Below are positions 17,361 to 26,034 of a DNA stretch of 64,000 nucleotides, one piece after another. The notes beneath the pieces were generated by a model. The model did not search any database. It was not told the DNA's origin and worked only from the letters and a program-made list of their open reading frames with translations. How positions within the stretch are numbered: the first letter of the stretch is position 1; every line of letters begins with the position of its first letter. The DNA is from Arthrobacter sp. zg-Y769 (GTDB lineage: Bacteria > Actinomycetota > Actinomycetes > Actinomycetales > Micrococcaceae): the NCBI RefSeq assembly GCF_020907405.1, contig NZ_JAJJOE010000004.1:434001-498000 (forward strand). The letters run 5' to 3'. The position numbers and the translations under genes are program-made.

Positions 17361-18077
17361 ATGCCGACATTGGGCATCATTGGAAGCGGAAACATCGGAT
17401 CGGCAGTCGCGCGTCTCGCGGTTGCGGCGGGCATGAATGTCGTGATCGCCAACTCGCGGGGACCGGAAACGCTCTCGGATCTGGTCGCTGAGCTCGGGCC
17501 GCTGGCCCAGGCCGGAACGGTGGAAGACGCCGCGAAACTCGGTGACGCCGTCGTGCTTTCCATTCCCCTGAACGCGGTTTCCGGTCTTCCGGACGGATTG
17601 CTGGCCGGCAAAATCGTCTTGGACACCAGCAATTACTACCCGTCCCGGGACGGACGCATCGCCGAGCTTGATGACGGCACGGTGACCACCAGCGAGCTGG
17701 TGCAGAGCCGGCTTCCCGGAGCGCAGTACGTCAAGGCGTTCAACAACATCCTGGCCCATCACATTCCGCTTCTGGCCCGCCCCGCCGGGTCCGCGGAACG
17801 CTCCGCTCTGCCCATCGCCTCCGACGACAAGTCGGCCAAGGCCGAGGCGGCGGCGCTCATCGACGGGCTGGGGTACGACGTCGTCGACGCCGGCACCCTC
17901 GCCGAGAGCTGGAAGTTTGAGCCGGACTCCGCGGGCTACACCCGCCTCTACCTCGCCGATGCCAGCACCCCCGACGACCAGCTGATGACCTCGGTTCCGG
18001 GCACAACGTCCACGGAGAAGGTTGAGTCCGCCCTGGCGTCGGCCACCCGGGTGAACGTGGCCGACCGCCTCTTCTAA
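17361..18077 (+). CDS. NADPH-dependent F420 reductase-like oxidoreductase
   Basis: A 238-residue Rossmann protein of the F420-dependent NADP reductase/NAD-binding-2 type. The dinucleotide motif is GIIGSGNIGSAVARLAV at the N-terminus, followed by ANSRGPETL (the strand-2 Ser/Arg typical of NADP preference). AFNNILAHH and DVVDAGTLAESWKFEP are also conserved in this group. ATG 17361 has GAAGGG upstream. It lies in the TetR-controlled unit. Whether it uses F420 or another acceptor is not visible. Confidence 0.75.
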   Translation: MPTLGIIGSGNIGSAVARLAVAAGMNVVIANSRGPETLSDLVAELGPLAQAGTVEDAAKLGDAVVLSIPLNAVSGLPDGLLAGKIVLDTSNYYPSRDGRIAELDDGTVTTSELVQSRLPGAQYVKAFNNILAHHIPLLARPAGSAERSALPIASDDKSAKAEAAALIDGLGYDVVDAGTLAESWKFEPDSAGYTRLYLADASTPDDQLMTSVPGTTSTEKVESALASATRVNVADRLF

Positions 18078-18087
18078 GCCGTAGCCG

Positions 18088-18118
18088 GGGCAGGGTGCGG
18101 GCAACCCGCACCCTGCCC
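18088..18118. terminator. Strong terminator between convergent genes
   Basis: Perfect 14-bp stem GGGCAGGGTGCGGG / CCCGCACCCTGCCC with a 3-nt loop, 11 bp after the oxidoreductase stop and 34 bp from the nitrilase-family stop. It probably serves both strands. Confidence 0.85.
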
Positions 18119-18151
18119 TCGTTCCCGGGTTGGGCCCGGCGGGCGGCGGGG

Positions 18152-18946
18152 TCAGAAGCTACGGGCGTTGGCGAGGACCGGGAGGCTTTCCCTTACGCCG
18201 GCGACAACGGACGTATCGATATCCACGACAGCAAGCTCCGGCTTGCCGTCAAGCACCAGCATCGGAGAGCCCAGCGGGGAAACCACGGCGCTGCGGCCGA
18301 TTCCCGTGGGCGCCGATCCCGCTGACGGCAAGCCCACGCTGGCCGGGTCTCCCTGTCCGCATGCGATGACGAACGTGGTGCTGTCCAGAGCCCGGGCACG
18401 CGTCAGCAGGTCCCACTGCTCCGCCTTGCCCGCGCCGGCACCCCAGGACGCACAAACAATGTTGATCTCGACGCCGGCCCGGGCGTGGGCAGTGAAAAGC
18501 GACGGGAAACGCACGTCGTAGCACGTTGAGAGGCCGAACCGGGTGCCGTCCACTTCGAAGGTGACGGGCGAGGCGCCCGCCTCCACGGACTCCGATTCGG
18601 CGTAGCCGAAGGCATCAAACAGGTGGATCTTGTTATACGAAGCTTCGACTCCCGGGCCGGACACCAGAAGGGTGTTGCTGACCCTGCCGCCGGTGCCCGG
18701 AGTGAACATGCCCGCCACTATGACGATGTCCAGCTCCGCGGCAATCCCGCGAACTGCCGTGGCCCACTCGCCGTCGAGCGGTTCTGCGATTTCCTGCAGC
18801 GGGTTCCCAAAGGCACACATGGCGGCTTCCGGGAAAACAACGAGCCGGGCTCCGGAGTCCTTTGCTTCCGCGGCATAGCGGCGGATGAGGTCAAGGTTGG
18901 CGGACGGATCTCCGGTGCTGATGATCTGGGCTATGGCTGCGCGCAT
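18152..18946 (-). CDS. Carbon-nitrogen hydrolase (nitrilase superfamily)
   Basis: A 264-residue amidase-like hydrolase. The catalytic Glu is in VVFPEAAM, the Lys in SYNKIHLFDAF and the nucleophilic Cys in LSTCYDVRFP. The layout fits the deaminated-glutathione/omega-amidase branch or a catabolic amidase. ATG 18946 begins the conserved MRAAIAQ strand; the open frame beyond it is spurious. It is divergent from a GntR regulator 33 bp away, with a shared operator. It is grouped with an MHS transporter and a DUF2848 protein, so it probably hydrolyses an imported amide. Confidence 0.88.
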   Translation of the reverse strand: MRAAIAQIISTGDPSANLDLIRRYAAEAKDSGARLVVFPEAAMCAFGNPLQEIAEPLDGEWATAVRGIAAELDIVIVAGMFTPGTGGRVSNTLLVSGPGVEASYNKIHLFDAFGYAESESVEAGASPVTFEVDGTRFGLSTCYDVRFPSLFTAHARAGVEINIVCASWGAGAGKAEQWDLLTRARALDSTTFVIACGQGDPASVGLPSAGSAPTGIGRSAVVSPLGSPMLVLDGKPELAVVDIDTSVVAGVRESLPVLANARSF

Positions 18947-18966
18947 GGTATGTCTCAATTCTGTTG

Positions 18967-18983
18967 GTATACATGATGTATGC
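18967..18983. promoter_or_regulatory. GntR operator at the nitrilase-gntR divergent promoter
   Basis: GTATACATGATGTATGC has 8-bp arms with a single mismatch around one centre base. The site overlaps the gntR start codon and matches the site at 21082-21098 at 13 of 17 positions. This supports autoregulation and a small regulon. Confidence 0.75.
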
Positions 18984-19633
18984 GAAATACGGCCCGGAGT
19001 ACGTCCGGCAGGGAAAAGGCTTACGCGTACCTGCGGGAGAACATTCTTATTGACCCGGAGAGGCAGGGGCAGTTCCTTAATGAGCAGGAACTGGCCGCCG
19101 ACATTGGCGTGTCCCGCACACCCGTCCGTGAAGCGCTGCTTCTGCTGGTGTCCGATGGCCTGGTGGAACTGATTCCCCAACGAGGCGCCTACGTTCCGCA
19201 GGTAACCGGACGCGAGATTTCAGAACTCATGGAACTGCGGGGCGTCCTGGAACGCCATGCCGCCGATCTGGTCATCAGGAACCACACAATACCCGGCGAA
19301 CAGATGCAAAATACCCTGAACCTGCAAGCAGCGCTGTCGGATACCGAAGTTCCCGAGGATGCGCGTGAATTCATCCGTCTGGACACCCTTTTCCACCAGC
19401 AGCTAATTGATGCGGCGGGCAACGAACTCATTTCCCGCACCTACAGCAAGCTTCACGTCAGGCAGGTCCTGGTCGGCGTCTCGGCGCTGTTCCGGGCCTC
19501 CCGACGGCGGGAGCAGGTGTGTGCCGAGCATCAGGGCATTTTGGATGCCCTGATGCTCGGCGATACCGCCGAGGCGCAGAGGAAAATTGACCACCACCTC
19601 GATGTGACCCGCGATCTCCTGCTCCGCACCTGA
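18980..19633 (+). CDS. GntR family (FadR/FCD) transcriptional regulator
   Basis: A 217-residue regulator with an N-terminal winged helix (FLNEQELAADIGVSRTPVREALLLLVSDGLV) and a C-terminal all-helical FCD ligand domain. The FCD domain carries metal-binding candidates in DTLFHQQLI and the EHQGILDAL..GDTAEAQRKIDHHL stretch. It begins at ATG 18980 inside its own putative operator. It is likely the repressor of the flanking nitrilase, MHS transporter and DUF2848 genes, with their substrate as inducer. Confidence 0.87.
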   Translation: MRNTARSTSGREKAYAYLRENILIDPERQGQFLNEQELAADIGVSRTPVREALLLLVSDGLVELIPQRGAYVPQVTGREISELMELRGVLERHAADLVIRNHTIPGEQMQNTLNLQAALSDTEVPEDAREFIRLDTLFHQQLIDAAGNELISRTYSKLHVRQVLVGVSALFRASRRREQVCAEHQGILDALMLGDTAEAQRKIDHHLDVTRDLLLRT

Positions 19634-19642
19634 CCTTCCCGC

Positions 19643-21028
19643 TCAGCTGTCCCGGGAAACTTCGGTGGGTGCTATGCCCGAACCCTCGAGCAGCAGCCGG
19701 TATTCTTCGTCCTCCACCGTGTCGGAATCGCGGCCCAGGGACAGTCCCACCAGCGTGACTACACCGGCCACGGCTACGTAAACCGCCACCGGAACCCAGC
19801 TGTCGAACTCGCGCAGCAGCAGCGTGAACATCAACGGCGCAATGGCTCCGCCGATAACGCCGGCGAAGGTGTACGCCAGCGAACTACCCGTTGCACGGAG
19901 CCGCGGCGAGAATTGCTCCACGATGAATGCCGCCTGCGGCCCGTACATGAAGGAGTGCGCCATCAGGCCAAGCACAATGCCGACAATGAGCATCGGCTGG
20001 CTGTCTCCGCCGAGAACAGCGAAGAAAACGAAGGTCCAGACTGCGCCGGCCACAGCGCCGACGCCGTACACGAGGCGCCGGTTGAACCGATCGGACAGCG
20101 CACCGGCCAGCGGAATCATGAACAGCTGGAAGGCCGAGCCGATCAGGACTGCGGTGAGGACCTGTCCGCGCTCATAGTCGAGGTACTGCATGCCGTAGGT
20201 AAGCGTGAAGACGGTAAACAGTGCGTACAGCACGTCCGGGCCGACGCGGCACAGGATGGCCGCGATGAGGGGACGGAGCTCCTGCGTGAAGACCTCTTTG
20301 ATGGGCGCATGCGGCTGCTCGCCGTGCGCCGCAATGGCTTTGAACACGGGAGTGTCTTCCAGCTTCAGCCGGATCCAGAGGCCGAAGCCCACCAGGAGTG
20401 CCGACAGCAGGAAAGCGATCCGCCAGCCGAAGCTGATGAACTGCTCCTCGGAGAGCAGGACCGTGAGCAGGGCCAGGGCCCCGTTGGCCATCAGGTTTCC
20501 CGCCGGCGGACCCACCTGTGCCGCGGAAGCCCAGAATCCGCGCCGTTTCGGGTCGCCGTATTCGCTGGAAAGCAGGACGGCACCGCCCCATTCGCCTCCC
20601 ACACCCACGCCCTGGGCAAACCGCAGGAGCACCAGGATGATGGGGGCACTGATCCCGATGTTGTCGTATCCGGGCAGGACCCCGATCAGCACCGTGGCGA
20701 CGCCGATGATCATCAGGGTGGTGACCAGGACTTTCTTGCGGCCTATGCGGTCGCCCAGCCGTCCGAAGATGATGCCGCCCACCGGTCGGGAGATGTAACC
20801 CACGGCGTACGTGGAGAAGGCGAGGATGGTTCCGGTTAGCGGATCCGTCGACGGGAAAAAGATGATCGGGAAAACGACTGCTGCTGCCGCCGAATAGACG
20901 GCAAAGTCGTACCACTCCAGCGCTGTGCCGGTAAGGCTGGCCGCGAAGGCTTTGTACAAGCCCGGTGGACGGATTTCCTTGTCGATCTGCGGCGGGCCGC
21001 CGGGAGCTGGAACTGCGGCGTTGGTCAT
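19643..21028 (-). CDS. MHS-family MFS metabolite:proton symporter
   Basis: A 461-residue, 12-helix transporter. The opening SLTGTALEWYDFAVYS and the loop motif GRLGDRIGRKKVLV are typical of the metabolite:H+ symporter family (ShiA, ProP, KgtP relatives). FAQGVGVGGEWGGAVLLSSEYGDPKRRG is the family's helix-4/5 region. It probably imports the organic acid or amide degraded by the neighbouring hydrolases. A copy of the GntR operator lies 54 bp upstream of its start. Confidence 0.9.
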   Translation of the reverse strand: MTNAAVPAPGGPPQIDKEIRPPGLYKAFAASLTGTALEWYDFAVYSAAAAVVFPIIFFPSTDPLTGTILAFSTYAVGYISRPVGGIIFGRLGDRIGRKKVLVTTLMIIGVATVLIGVLPGYDNIGISAPIILVLLRFAQGVGVGGEWGGAVLLSSEYGDPKRRGFWASAAQVGPPAGNLMANGALALLTVLLSEEQFISFGWRIAFLLSALLVGFGLWIRLKLEDTPVFKAIAAHGEQPHAPIKEVFTQELRPLIAAILCRVGPDVLYALFTVFTLTYGMQYLDYERGQVLTAVLIGSAFQLFMIPLAGALSDRFNRRLVYGVGAVAGAVWTFVFFAVLGGDSQPMLIVGIVLGLMAHSFMYGPQAAFIVEQFSPRLRATGSSLAYTFAGVIGGAIAPLMFTLLLREFDSWVPVAVYVAVAGVVTLVGLSLGRDSDTVEDEEYRLLLEGSGIAPTEVSRDS

Positions 21029-21081
21029 GACGTCCTCCAGGGAAGTGGATGTGAGTGATGCCGGTCACGCTGGCTTATAAT

Positions 21082-21098
21082 GTATACATTACGCATAC
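21082..21098. promoter_or_regulatory. GntR operator at the MFS-DUF2848 divergent promoter
   Basis: GTATACATTACGCATAC is an imperfect palindrome (6 of 8 arm positions) and the same motif, in reverse orientation, as the site at 18967-18983. It lies in the 144-bp gap between divergent genes. Confidence 0.72.
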
Positions 21099-21172
21099 TG
21101 GTTGTACATAGCCCGCTTTTCTCGTTTCCGCTTTGTAAATTTCACGAGAGAACTCTGTAAAGGACGCACGCC

Positions 21173-21859
21173 ATGACCACTCTGAGTTTCGAACTTCCCG
21201 ACGGCAGCACCAGCGAAGTTTCGGTGCTGCAACTGCTCAACGCCGGGTATGCCGGACGCGAGCAGGATGAAGTCCAGGCGCATATTGCCGAGCTTGCCGA
21301 ACTCGGCGTTCCGGGCCCGACGGTGACTCCTGCCCTGTACCCCGTCTCTCCCTACCTGGCCCAGCAGGTTTCGGAGGTCAGCGTCCAGCATGGACGGACG
21401 TCCGGGGAAGCGGAGTGGGCGCTTGTCATCACCGATGCCGGTCCGCTGCTCACGGTGGCCTGCGACCATACCGACCGCGAGCTGGAGGTGCACGGGGTCG
21501 CGTGGAGCAAGAACGCCAGCCCCGATGTGCTGGGGCGCAAGGCGTGGCGTCTGGACGATGTCCGGGACCACTTGGACCAGATCACGCTGAAGGCCTGGGT
21601 GGGCCAGGGCGACCTGCCGGACACCCTCATCCAGGACAGCTCGCTGGGCGCCCTGCTGACCCCTGATTACTGGCTGGACGTCCTGACCGACCGGGGTCTG
21701 AACACTCCGGGAACGGTGCTGATTTCCGGAACGGTTGCTATGACGAGCGGTGTGGACCAGTTTGCGCGCAGCTGGAAGGTGGAAATGGCGGACCCGGTAA
21801 CGGGGGCGGCCCTGGACCTCCAGTACGTTGTTGAGCAGATGGCAGAGCCCATCGGCTGA
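21173..21859 (+). CDS. DUF2848 family protein
   Basis: A 228-residue protein matching DUF2848, a family related to fumarylacetoacetate hydrolase folds. It shows LLNAGYAGREQDEVQAHIAELAELGVP, SGEAEWAL, CDHTDRELEVHGVAWSKNASPDVLG and LISGTVAM in family order. The reaction is unknown. Placement in the GntR regulon suggests a late step in degrading the transported compound. RBS AAAGGACG lies just before ATG 21173. Confidence 0.78.
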   Translation: MTTLSFELPDGSTSEVSVLQLLNAGYAGREQDEVQAHIAELAELGVPGPTVTPALYPVSPYLAQQVSEVSVQHGRTSGEAEWALVITDAGPLLTVACDHTDRELEVHGVAWSKNASPDVLGRKAWRLDDVRDHLDQITLKAWVGQGDLPDTLIQDSSLGALLTPDYWLDVLTDRGLNTPGTVLISGTVAMTSGVDQFARSWKVEMADPVTGAALDLQYVVEQMAEPIG

Positions 21860-21987
21860 CCAGGCCTGGTCGGGGCTCCGGTCCGGGGCTAGCCTTTGTA
21901 CTGCGTCGTCCAGGCCAGCCGCCGGGCGTAAGCTCCAGCTACTGACGCCTCAGCCGGACGGAGGCGGACCTATGCAGAGGAGAGGCC

Positions 21988-23028
21988 ATGCGCGGTTCAG
22001 CACTGATCGTCGGAGCGGGCATCGCGGGAACGGCCGTTGCGCGGGGCCTGCTTCGCGCCGGATGGTCGGTCCAGGTGCTCGAACGCGGCGCAAACCTGCC
22101 CGGCAGTGGAACGGCGCTGGCCATGTGGCCGGAGGCGATGCGTGCCCTGGACGCGTTGGGTGCCGGTGACGCAGTCCGCGCCGGTTCGGTGGAAGAGCGC
22201 GGCGCACGGATCCTCAAACCTGACGGCAGCCAGATAGCCGCCATGGGCCGTCGCCAGACCGCCCGCCTGGTCCCGCGCACCGTCCTGCTGGACGCTCTCT
22301 CCGGGGACTTTCCCGCCGGGGTTATCCAGTGGAAGTCACCGGTCGCGGGGCCCTCGGCCCTGCCCCCTGCCGATGTGGTTGTGGCCGCCGACGGAATCTT
22401 CAGCCGCCTGCGCACCGCCTGCAACGGAATATCTCCCCGGGCGCTGGGAACAGTGGCCTTTCGCGGCGTTGTACCCGGCCCGGCCGGCGGAGTCAGCGAG
22501 ACGTGGGGGCGCGGCCGGCTGTTCGGCATTACGCCGCTGGACGCCGGTAGCACTAACTGGTTTGCCTGCCTCCGTTCCACGGACCTTCCCGCGCTGGGTT
22601 CCCCGGAGGCTATCGGCGCCCAGGGGGCAGACCTGCTGCGCAGCCTCTACCGAGGCTGGCATCCGGACGTCGCCCGGGTCCTAGGGAAACTGGACGGGAG
22701 CCCGATAGATTACCGGGAACTGTTCGACGTTCCGCCGCTCCCGTCCTACATTTCCGGCAACTTGGCCCTGCTGGGCGACGCGGCGCACGGTATGGCACCG
22801 AACCTTGGCCGCGGCGCCTGTGACGCACTTCTGGACGCGGTTGCCCTGATCGACGCACTCACCGCGGCTCCCGATGTTGCCGCCGGCCTGCAGCGCTACG
22901 ACGCCGGCCGGCGTCGGCGGGGAAACCTCATGGTCCGCGCGGCACGGCTGCTGAACCGTGTCGCCACGGCCGAACATTTCACCGGAGCCCGAAACCTCGC
23001 GATGTCCGCCGGGTCACGGTTCGCCTAG
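21988..23028 (+). CDS. FAD-dependent aromatic-ring monooxygenase-like protein
   Basis: A 346-residue PHBH-type flavoprotein with an N-terminal GAGIAGTAVARGLLRAGWSVQVLERG dinucleotide fold, the internal VVVAADGIFSRLR (the DG fingerprint) and GDAAHGMAPNLGRGACDALLDAVAL near the C-terminus. AGGAGAGG precedes ATG 21988. It is shorter than classical hydroxylases and could act on small aromatic or urate-like substrates. It is monocistronic. Confidence 0.82.
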   Translation: MRGSALIVGAGIAGTAVARGLLRAGWSVQVLERGANLPGSGTALAMWPEAMRALDALGAGDAVRAGSVEERGARILKPDGSQIAAMGRRQTARLVPRTVLLDALSGDFPAGVIQWKSPVAGPSALPPADVVVAADGIFSRLRTACNGISPRALGTVAFRGVVPGPAGGVSETWGRGRLFGITPLDAGSTNWFACLRSTDLPALGSPEAIGAQGADLLRSLYRGWHPDVARVLGKLDGSPIDYRELFDVPPLPSYISGNLALLGDAAHGMAPNLGRGACDALLDAVALIDALTAAPDVAAGLQRYDAGRRRRGNLMVRAARLLNRVATAEHFTGARNLAMSAGSRFA

Positions 23029-23074
23029 CACTTCCGCCCGGAAGCCCCTTTTCCCTCGGGGAACCAGCACCGCC

Positions 23075-23626
23075 TCAGCCCACGGCGTAGGTCACCCGGA
23101 CTCCCCCGTTGTCGAGGCGTTGTTCCCGCAGCAGGCGAAGGCGCAGCGGCAACCCGTTGGGCAGGGCCCGCGCGCCACCGCCGGCAATGACCGGACAGAT
23201 CACCAGCGACACGACGTCGACCAGTCCCATCCGCATAGCGCTCTTGGCCAGCTCCGGGCCGCCGATCATAACGTTTCCCTCGGCCTTAGCCCTGTCCACG
23301 GCTTCCGGGGTCAGGGCGCGTTCCAAAGTCGTCCGGCCGGTGGAGACGTCCTGCAGCGTGGAGGAAAACACCACCTTGGGCACCGCCGTCCAGGCCGCCG
23401 CGAACCGGTCCGACCCCGGCGGCCCCACGGCCAGGGCTGGGTCGGTTTCCCACACGGCCATGGTTTCGTACATCCGCCGCCCGTAGAGCACAGCGGCCGC
23501 GTCCTCCAGGTCCTCGGCATGGGAGGCAAGAAAATCTTCGGTCGGCTCCAGCCAGGCGAAGTTACCGTCAGCGTCGGCGCTGTAACCGTCCAGTGAGCAG
23601 TTCATGGAGTAGGTAAGGGATCCCAT
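23075..23626 (-). CDS. Dihydrofolate reductase-like (RibD C-terminal) protein
   Basis: A 183-residue single-domain reductase of the RibD_C/DHFR superfamily. It shows MNCSLDGYSADADGNFAW, VLYGRRMYETM and the NADPH-binding IGGPELAKSAM. Members are common in actinomycetes as uncharacterised YyaP/YwjB-type proteins. ATG 23626 is the start of the conserved domain. A much longer open frame upstream is antisense noise. Downstream it converges on the monooxygenase gene. Confidence 0.85.
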   Translation of the reverse strand: MGSLTYSMNCSLDGYSADADGNFAWLEPTEDFLASHAEDLEDAAAVLYGRRMYETMAVWETDPALAVGPPGSDRFAAAWTAVPKVVFSSTLQDVSTGRTTLERALTPEAVDRAKAEGNVMIGGPELAKSAMRMGLVDVVSLVICPVIAGGGARALPNGLPLRLRLLREQRLDNGGVRVTYAVG

Positions 23627-23660
23627 CCCGCTACTCAACCCTCCGGACTCCTGCTTCGCC

Positions 23661-23720
23661 ATCGAGTCTGCGCAATTTACCGATTTCGGGCCGAAAAACG
23701 GTAAATGCTGCAGACTCGAT
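23661..23720. repeat. 60-bp intergenic palindrome
   Basis: Outer arms ATCGAGTCTGC / GCAGACTCGAT are perfect. Inner arms ATTTACCG..TTTCGG / CCGAAA..CGGTAAAT pair after 1-2 nt bulges, so the whole stretch can fold into one long hairpin. It lies upstream of the reductase gene and downstream of the DUF6297 terminator. It has the look of a dispersed palindromic intergenic element. Confidence 0.75.
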
Positions 23721-23729
23721 CCGGCCCCG

Positions 23730-23759
23730 GGCCATCCAGGGGGACCCGCCTGGATGGCC
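23730..23759 (-). terminator. Terminator after the DUF6297 gene
   Basis: Perfect 11-bp stem GGCCATCCAGG / CCTGGATGGCC with an 8-nt loop, directly following the stop codon at 23761-23763 on the minus strand. Confidence 0.8.
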
Positions 23760-23760
23760 G

Positions 23761-25314
23761 CTACTTCGGGCGCGAGTACATCGCCAGCAGGACGCAGACC
23801 GTGGAAAACCCCGCCTGCGCCAGGAGCAGCACCGCCGGAACATGGCCAAGGAACAGGCCCAGCAGCAACGGCACCGCCGCCAGCAGGATCGCATCCAGGC
23901 CCTGGGCCAGCGATCCGGTCTGGGCCGTCGGCACCGGTCCGAACACGGTCTCCACGGGCGGGGCGGTCCAGTCGGGCAGCGGCCGGTAGGCGCCCCGCAC
24001 CGCCGCGGCACCGAACCCCACCCCGGCCAGCGCACCAAGCCCGATCAGCGCCGGACTGCCCGCCCCCAGCAGCACCAACACGGCACAGAACGCGGCAGAC
24101 CAAAGCACCAGTACGGCGGCGGGCAGGGCCGTCCGGCTCAGCCGCACCAGCGCCGGGGACAAAGGCAGCAGGGCGTCCAGCCCCGGAGTGATGGCGGTCT
24201 GCCGGGCCAGGGCGCCCAGCGCCGGAACCACCGCGCAGACGGTGAGCAGGATGATGACCAGCTGCAGCGGCGCCGGCTGCTGCCCGGCGGACAGCAGGAC
24301 CGTGACACACAGCAGGAGCAGCAGCACGGGACGCCCCCAAATACCGGGGGTGCGCAGGAACGCAGCGGTATCCGCCCGCAGCAGTGCGCCGAACGGGGTG
24401 CGCGCTCCCCTGGCGTACCAGCGCCGGGCACGGGTGGACGTTCCGCCGGACGGCGTGCCGGCAAACGCCCGGCCCAGCTCGTTGGTGTCCATCAGATAGA
24501 GCGCGGCACCGGCATGCCCGGACACCCCGCCGCCGCGGATCAGTTCCCGCCCCGGGATCTGTTCCAGCCGCGCGAACACCGCCAGCCACAGCCCGACGAC
24601 GGCGGCCAGCGCCGCGGCGCCCGGCTCCAGTTCCCCGGCGGCGGCCGGCCGGGGAAGGAAACTCAGCAGGGCCAACAGCACCAGCCCGCCGGCCGCACCC
24701 GGTGCACCGGCGGGAAACCCGTTCCCGGCCGACTGGCGCAGGGCCGCAAGCAGCACCGCGCAGACCGCAGCCAGTCCGAAGACGGCGGCGCCGAAGAACT
24801 GGCCTCCGGGGGTTGCCTGCAGGTCAGTGATAAACCCGACCGGCAGGTACAGGACAGCACCCGCCGCCCAGACCACGCCGATCCGGCGGACCAGCCGTCC
24901 GGCCACAAACGGGCGCCGGTCCACGGGAAGGCCGAGCCACCAGTACCCCTCTGCGGAGGCCACGGCCACCGGCCCGAGCTTCCGCGCCCCGGCCATCACC
25001 GCTGCCAAGGCGGCGAAGAGCAGGACGGTCACCGCCGCGCCGTCGGGCAGGGCGGTCCAGTCCGCGGTGAGAACGGTGCGGCGGCCGCCGGTGCCGGATC
25101 CCAGAGCCTTCGCCACCTCGTTCCGCATTGCCAAAACCAGTCCTCCGGCCAGGGCTCCGATGGTTCCGACTCCCAGCAAGGTGGCATAGGCATCCAACAG
25201 CAGGTCCCGGACGCGGACACGGCCGCGGCGGTGTTCCCGCGAGGCAACACGGGTGTAGCGGGCCGGATTGAACTCCGTCGGCAGGGACACGGAGGCGGGT
25301 TCGGAGCGGATCAC
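23761..25314 (-). CDS. Large multi-helix membrane protein (DUF6297-like ABC permease partner)
   Basis: A 517-residue protein with roughly 12 hydrophobic segments and a basic N-terminus (EHRRGRVRVRDLLLDAYATLLG). It starts at GTG 25314 just 3 bp after the ATPase gene, so the two form a translationally coupled pair and probably an exporter. The sequence style fits the actinobacterial DUF6297 family found beside such ATPases. The exported substrate is unknown. Confidence 0.68.
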   Translation of the reverse strand: MIRSEPASVSLPTEFNPARYTRVASREHRRGRVRVRDLLLDAYATLLGVGTIGALAGGLVLAMRNEVAKALGSGTGGRRTVLTADWTALPDGAAVTVLLFAALAAVMAGARKLGPVAVASAEGYWWLGLPVDRRPFVAGRLVRRIGVVWAAGAVLYLPVGFITDLQATPGGQFFGAAVFGLAAVCAVLLAALRQSAGNGFPAGAPGAAGGLVLLALLSFLPRPAAAGELEPGAAALAAVVGLWLAVFARLEQIPGRELIRGGGVSGHAGAALYLMDTNELGRAFAGTPSGGTSTRARRWYARGARTPFGALLRADTAAFLRTPGIWGRPVLLLLLCVTVLLSAGQQPAPLQLVIILLTVCAVVPALGALARQTAITPGLDALLPLSPALVRLSRTALPAAVLVLWSAAFCAVLVLLGAGSPALIGLGALAGVGFGAAAVRGAYRPLPDWTAPPVETVFGPVPTAQTGSLAQGLDAILLAAVPLLLGLFLGHVPAVLLLAQAGFSTVCVLLAMYSRPK

Positions 25315-25317
25315 GGG

Positions 25318-26004
25318 TTACCGGCCCGCGATCTCGGCGGCGGCCCGGGCGGGCTCGATCTCCTGCACCTGGTCGTCAATCAGCAGGCAGCGTTCCGCCG
25401 TCGCCAGGAGCAGCGCGGGGTCGTGGGTCACGAGCAGGACCGTGCCGCCGTCGTCGGCGTACCGCCGGATCCGCTCCCCCACCCGTTCACGCATCACCGG
25501 GTCCAGGCGCTGCTCGGGTTCGTCGAGGATCAGCAGCGAGGAGGGCCGGATCAGGGCCGAGGCAAGCAGCAGCCGGCGGCGCTGGCCGGAGGACACGGAG
25601 TCCGGAACGGCGTCGGCGCGGTCCTGCAGGCCAAAAAAGTCCAGTTCCGCGTCGACGGCGGCATCCGGGTCCGCAACACCGTGACCGCGGGCGACCAGCT
25701 GCAGATGTTCCCGGAGTGACAGGGACGGGAAGAAGGCATCCTCGTCGAAGAGGGCGGCCACCTGGCGGCGGAACGGGATGGCGTCTTCGTTGGCGGGCAG
25801 CCCGTGCACGCGCACCTCGCCGTCGAGCATCAGCTGCTTCCCGGCGATGGTGCGGGCGGCGGTGGATTTGCCGGCACCGTTGAAACCCACGACGCCGAGG
25901 ATCTCGCCGGCGTCCGCGGAAGCCGTGATGGCGCCGCACACGGGCGCCCCGGCATAGCCCACCAGTAGGTTGGAAATCTCGAGCACGGCCCCCGCAGCAG
26001 TCAT
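25318..26004 (-). CDS. ABC transporter ATPase paired with the DUF6297-like protein
   Basis: A 228-residue ATPase with Walker A GFNGAGKSTAA, signature SSGQRRRLLLASAL (Ser-Ser-Gly-Gln rather than LSGGQ), Walker B LLILDEPEQRLD and switch VTHDPAL. The Glu after Walker B is present, but a Gln-Arg replaces the usual Thr-Asn, so it is a divergent CcmA-like exporter ATPase. It forms an operon with the downstream membrane protein. Confidence 0.85.
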   Translation of the reverse strand: MTAAGAVLEISNLLVGYAGAPVCGAITASADAGEILGVVGFNGAGKSTAARTIAGKQLMLDGEVRVHGLPANEDAIPFRRQVAALFDEDAFFPSLSLREHLQLVARGHGVADPDAAVDAELDFFGLQDRADAVPDSVSSGQRRRLLLASALIRPSSLLILDEPEQRLDPVMRERVGERIRRYADDGGTVLLVTHDPALLLATAERCLLIDDQVQEIEPARAAAEIAGR

Positions 26005-26034
26005 GCCCCCAATGTAGCGGGGCGGCGGCGCTTT

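Noticed and set aside
23075-24589. 504-codon minus-strand frame including the reductase
   Set aside because: Only the last 183 codons from ATG 23626 encode a recognisable domain; the rest is out of frame with the DUF6297-like gene on the same strand.
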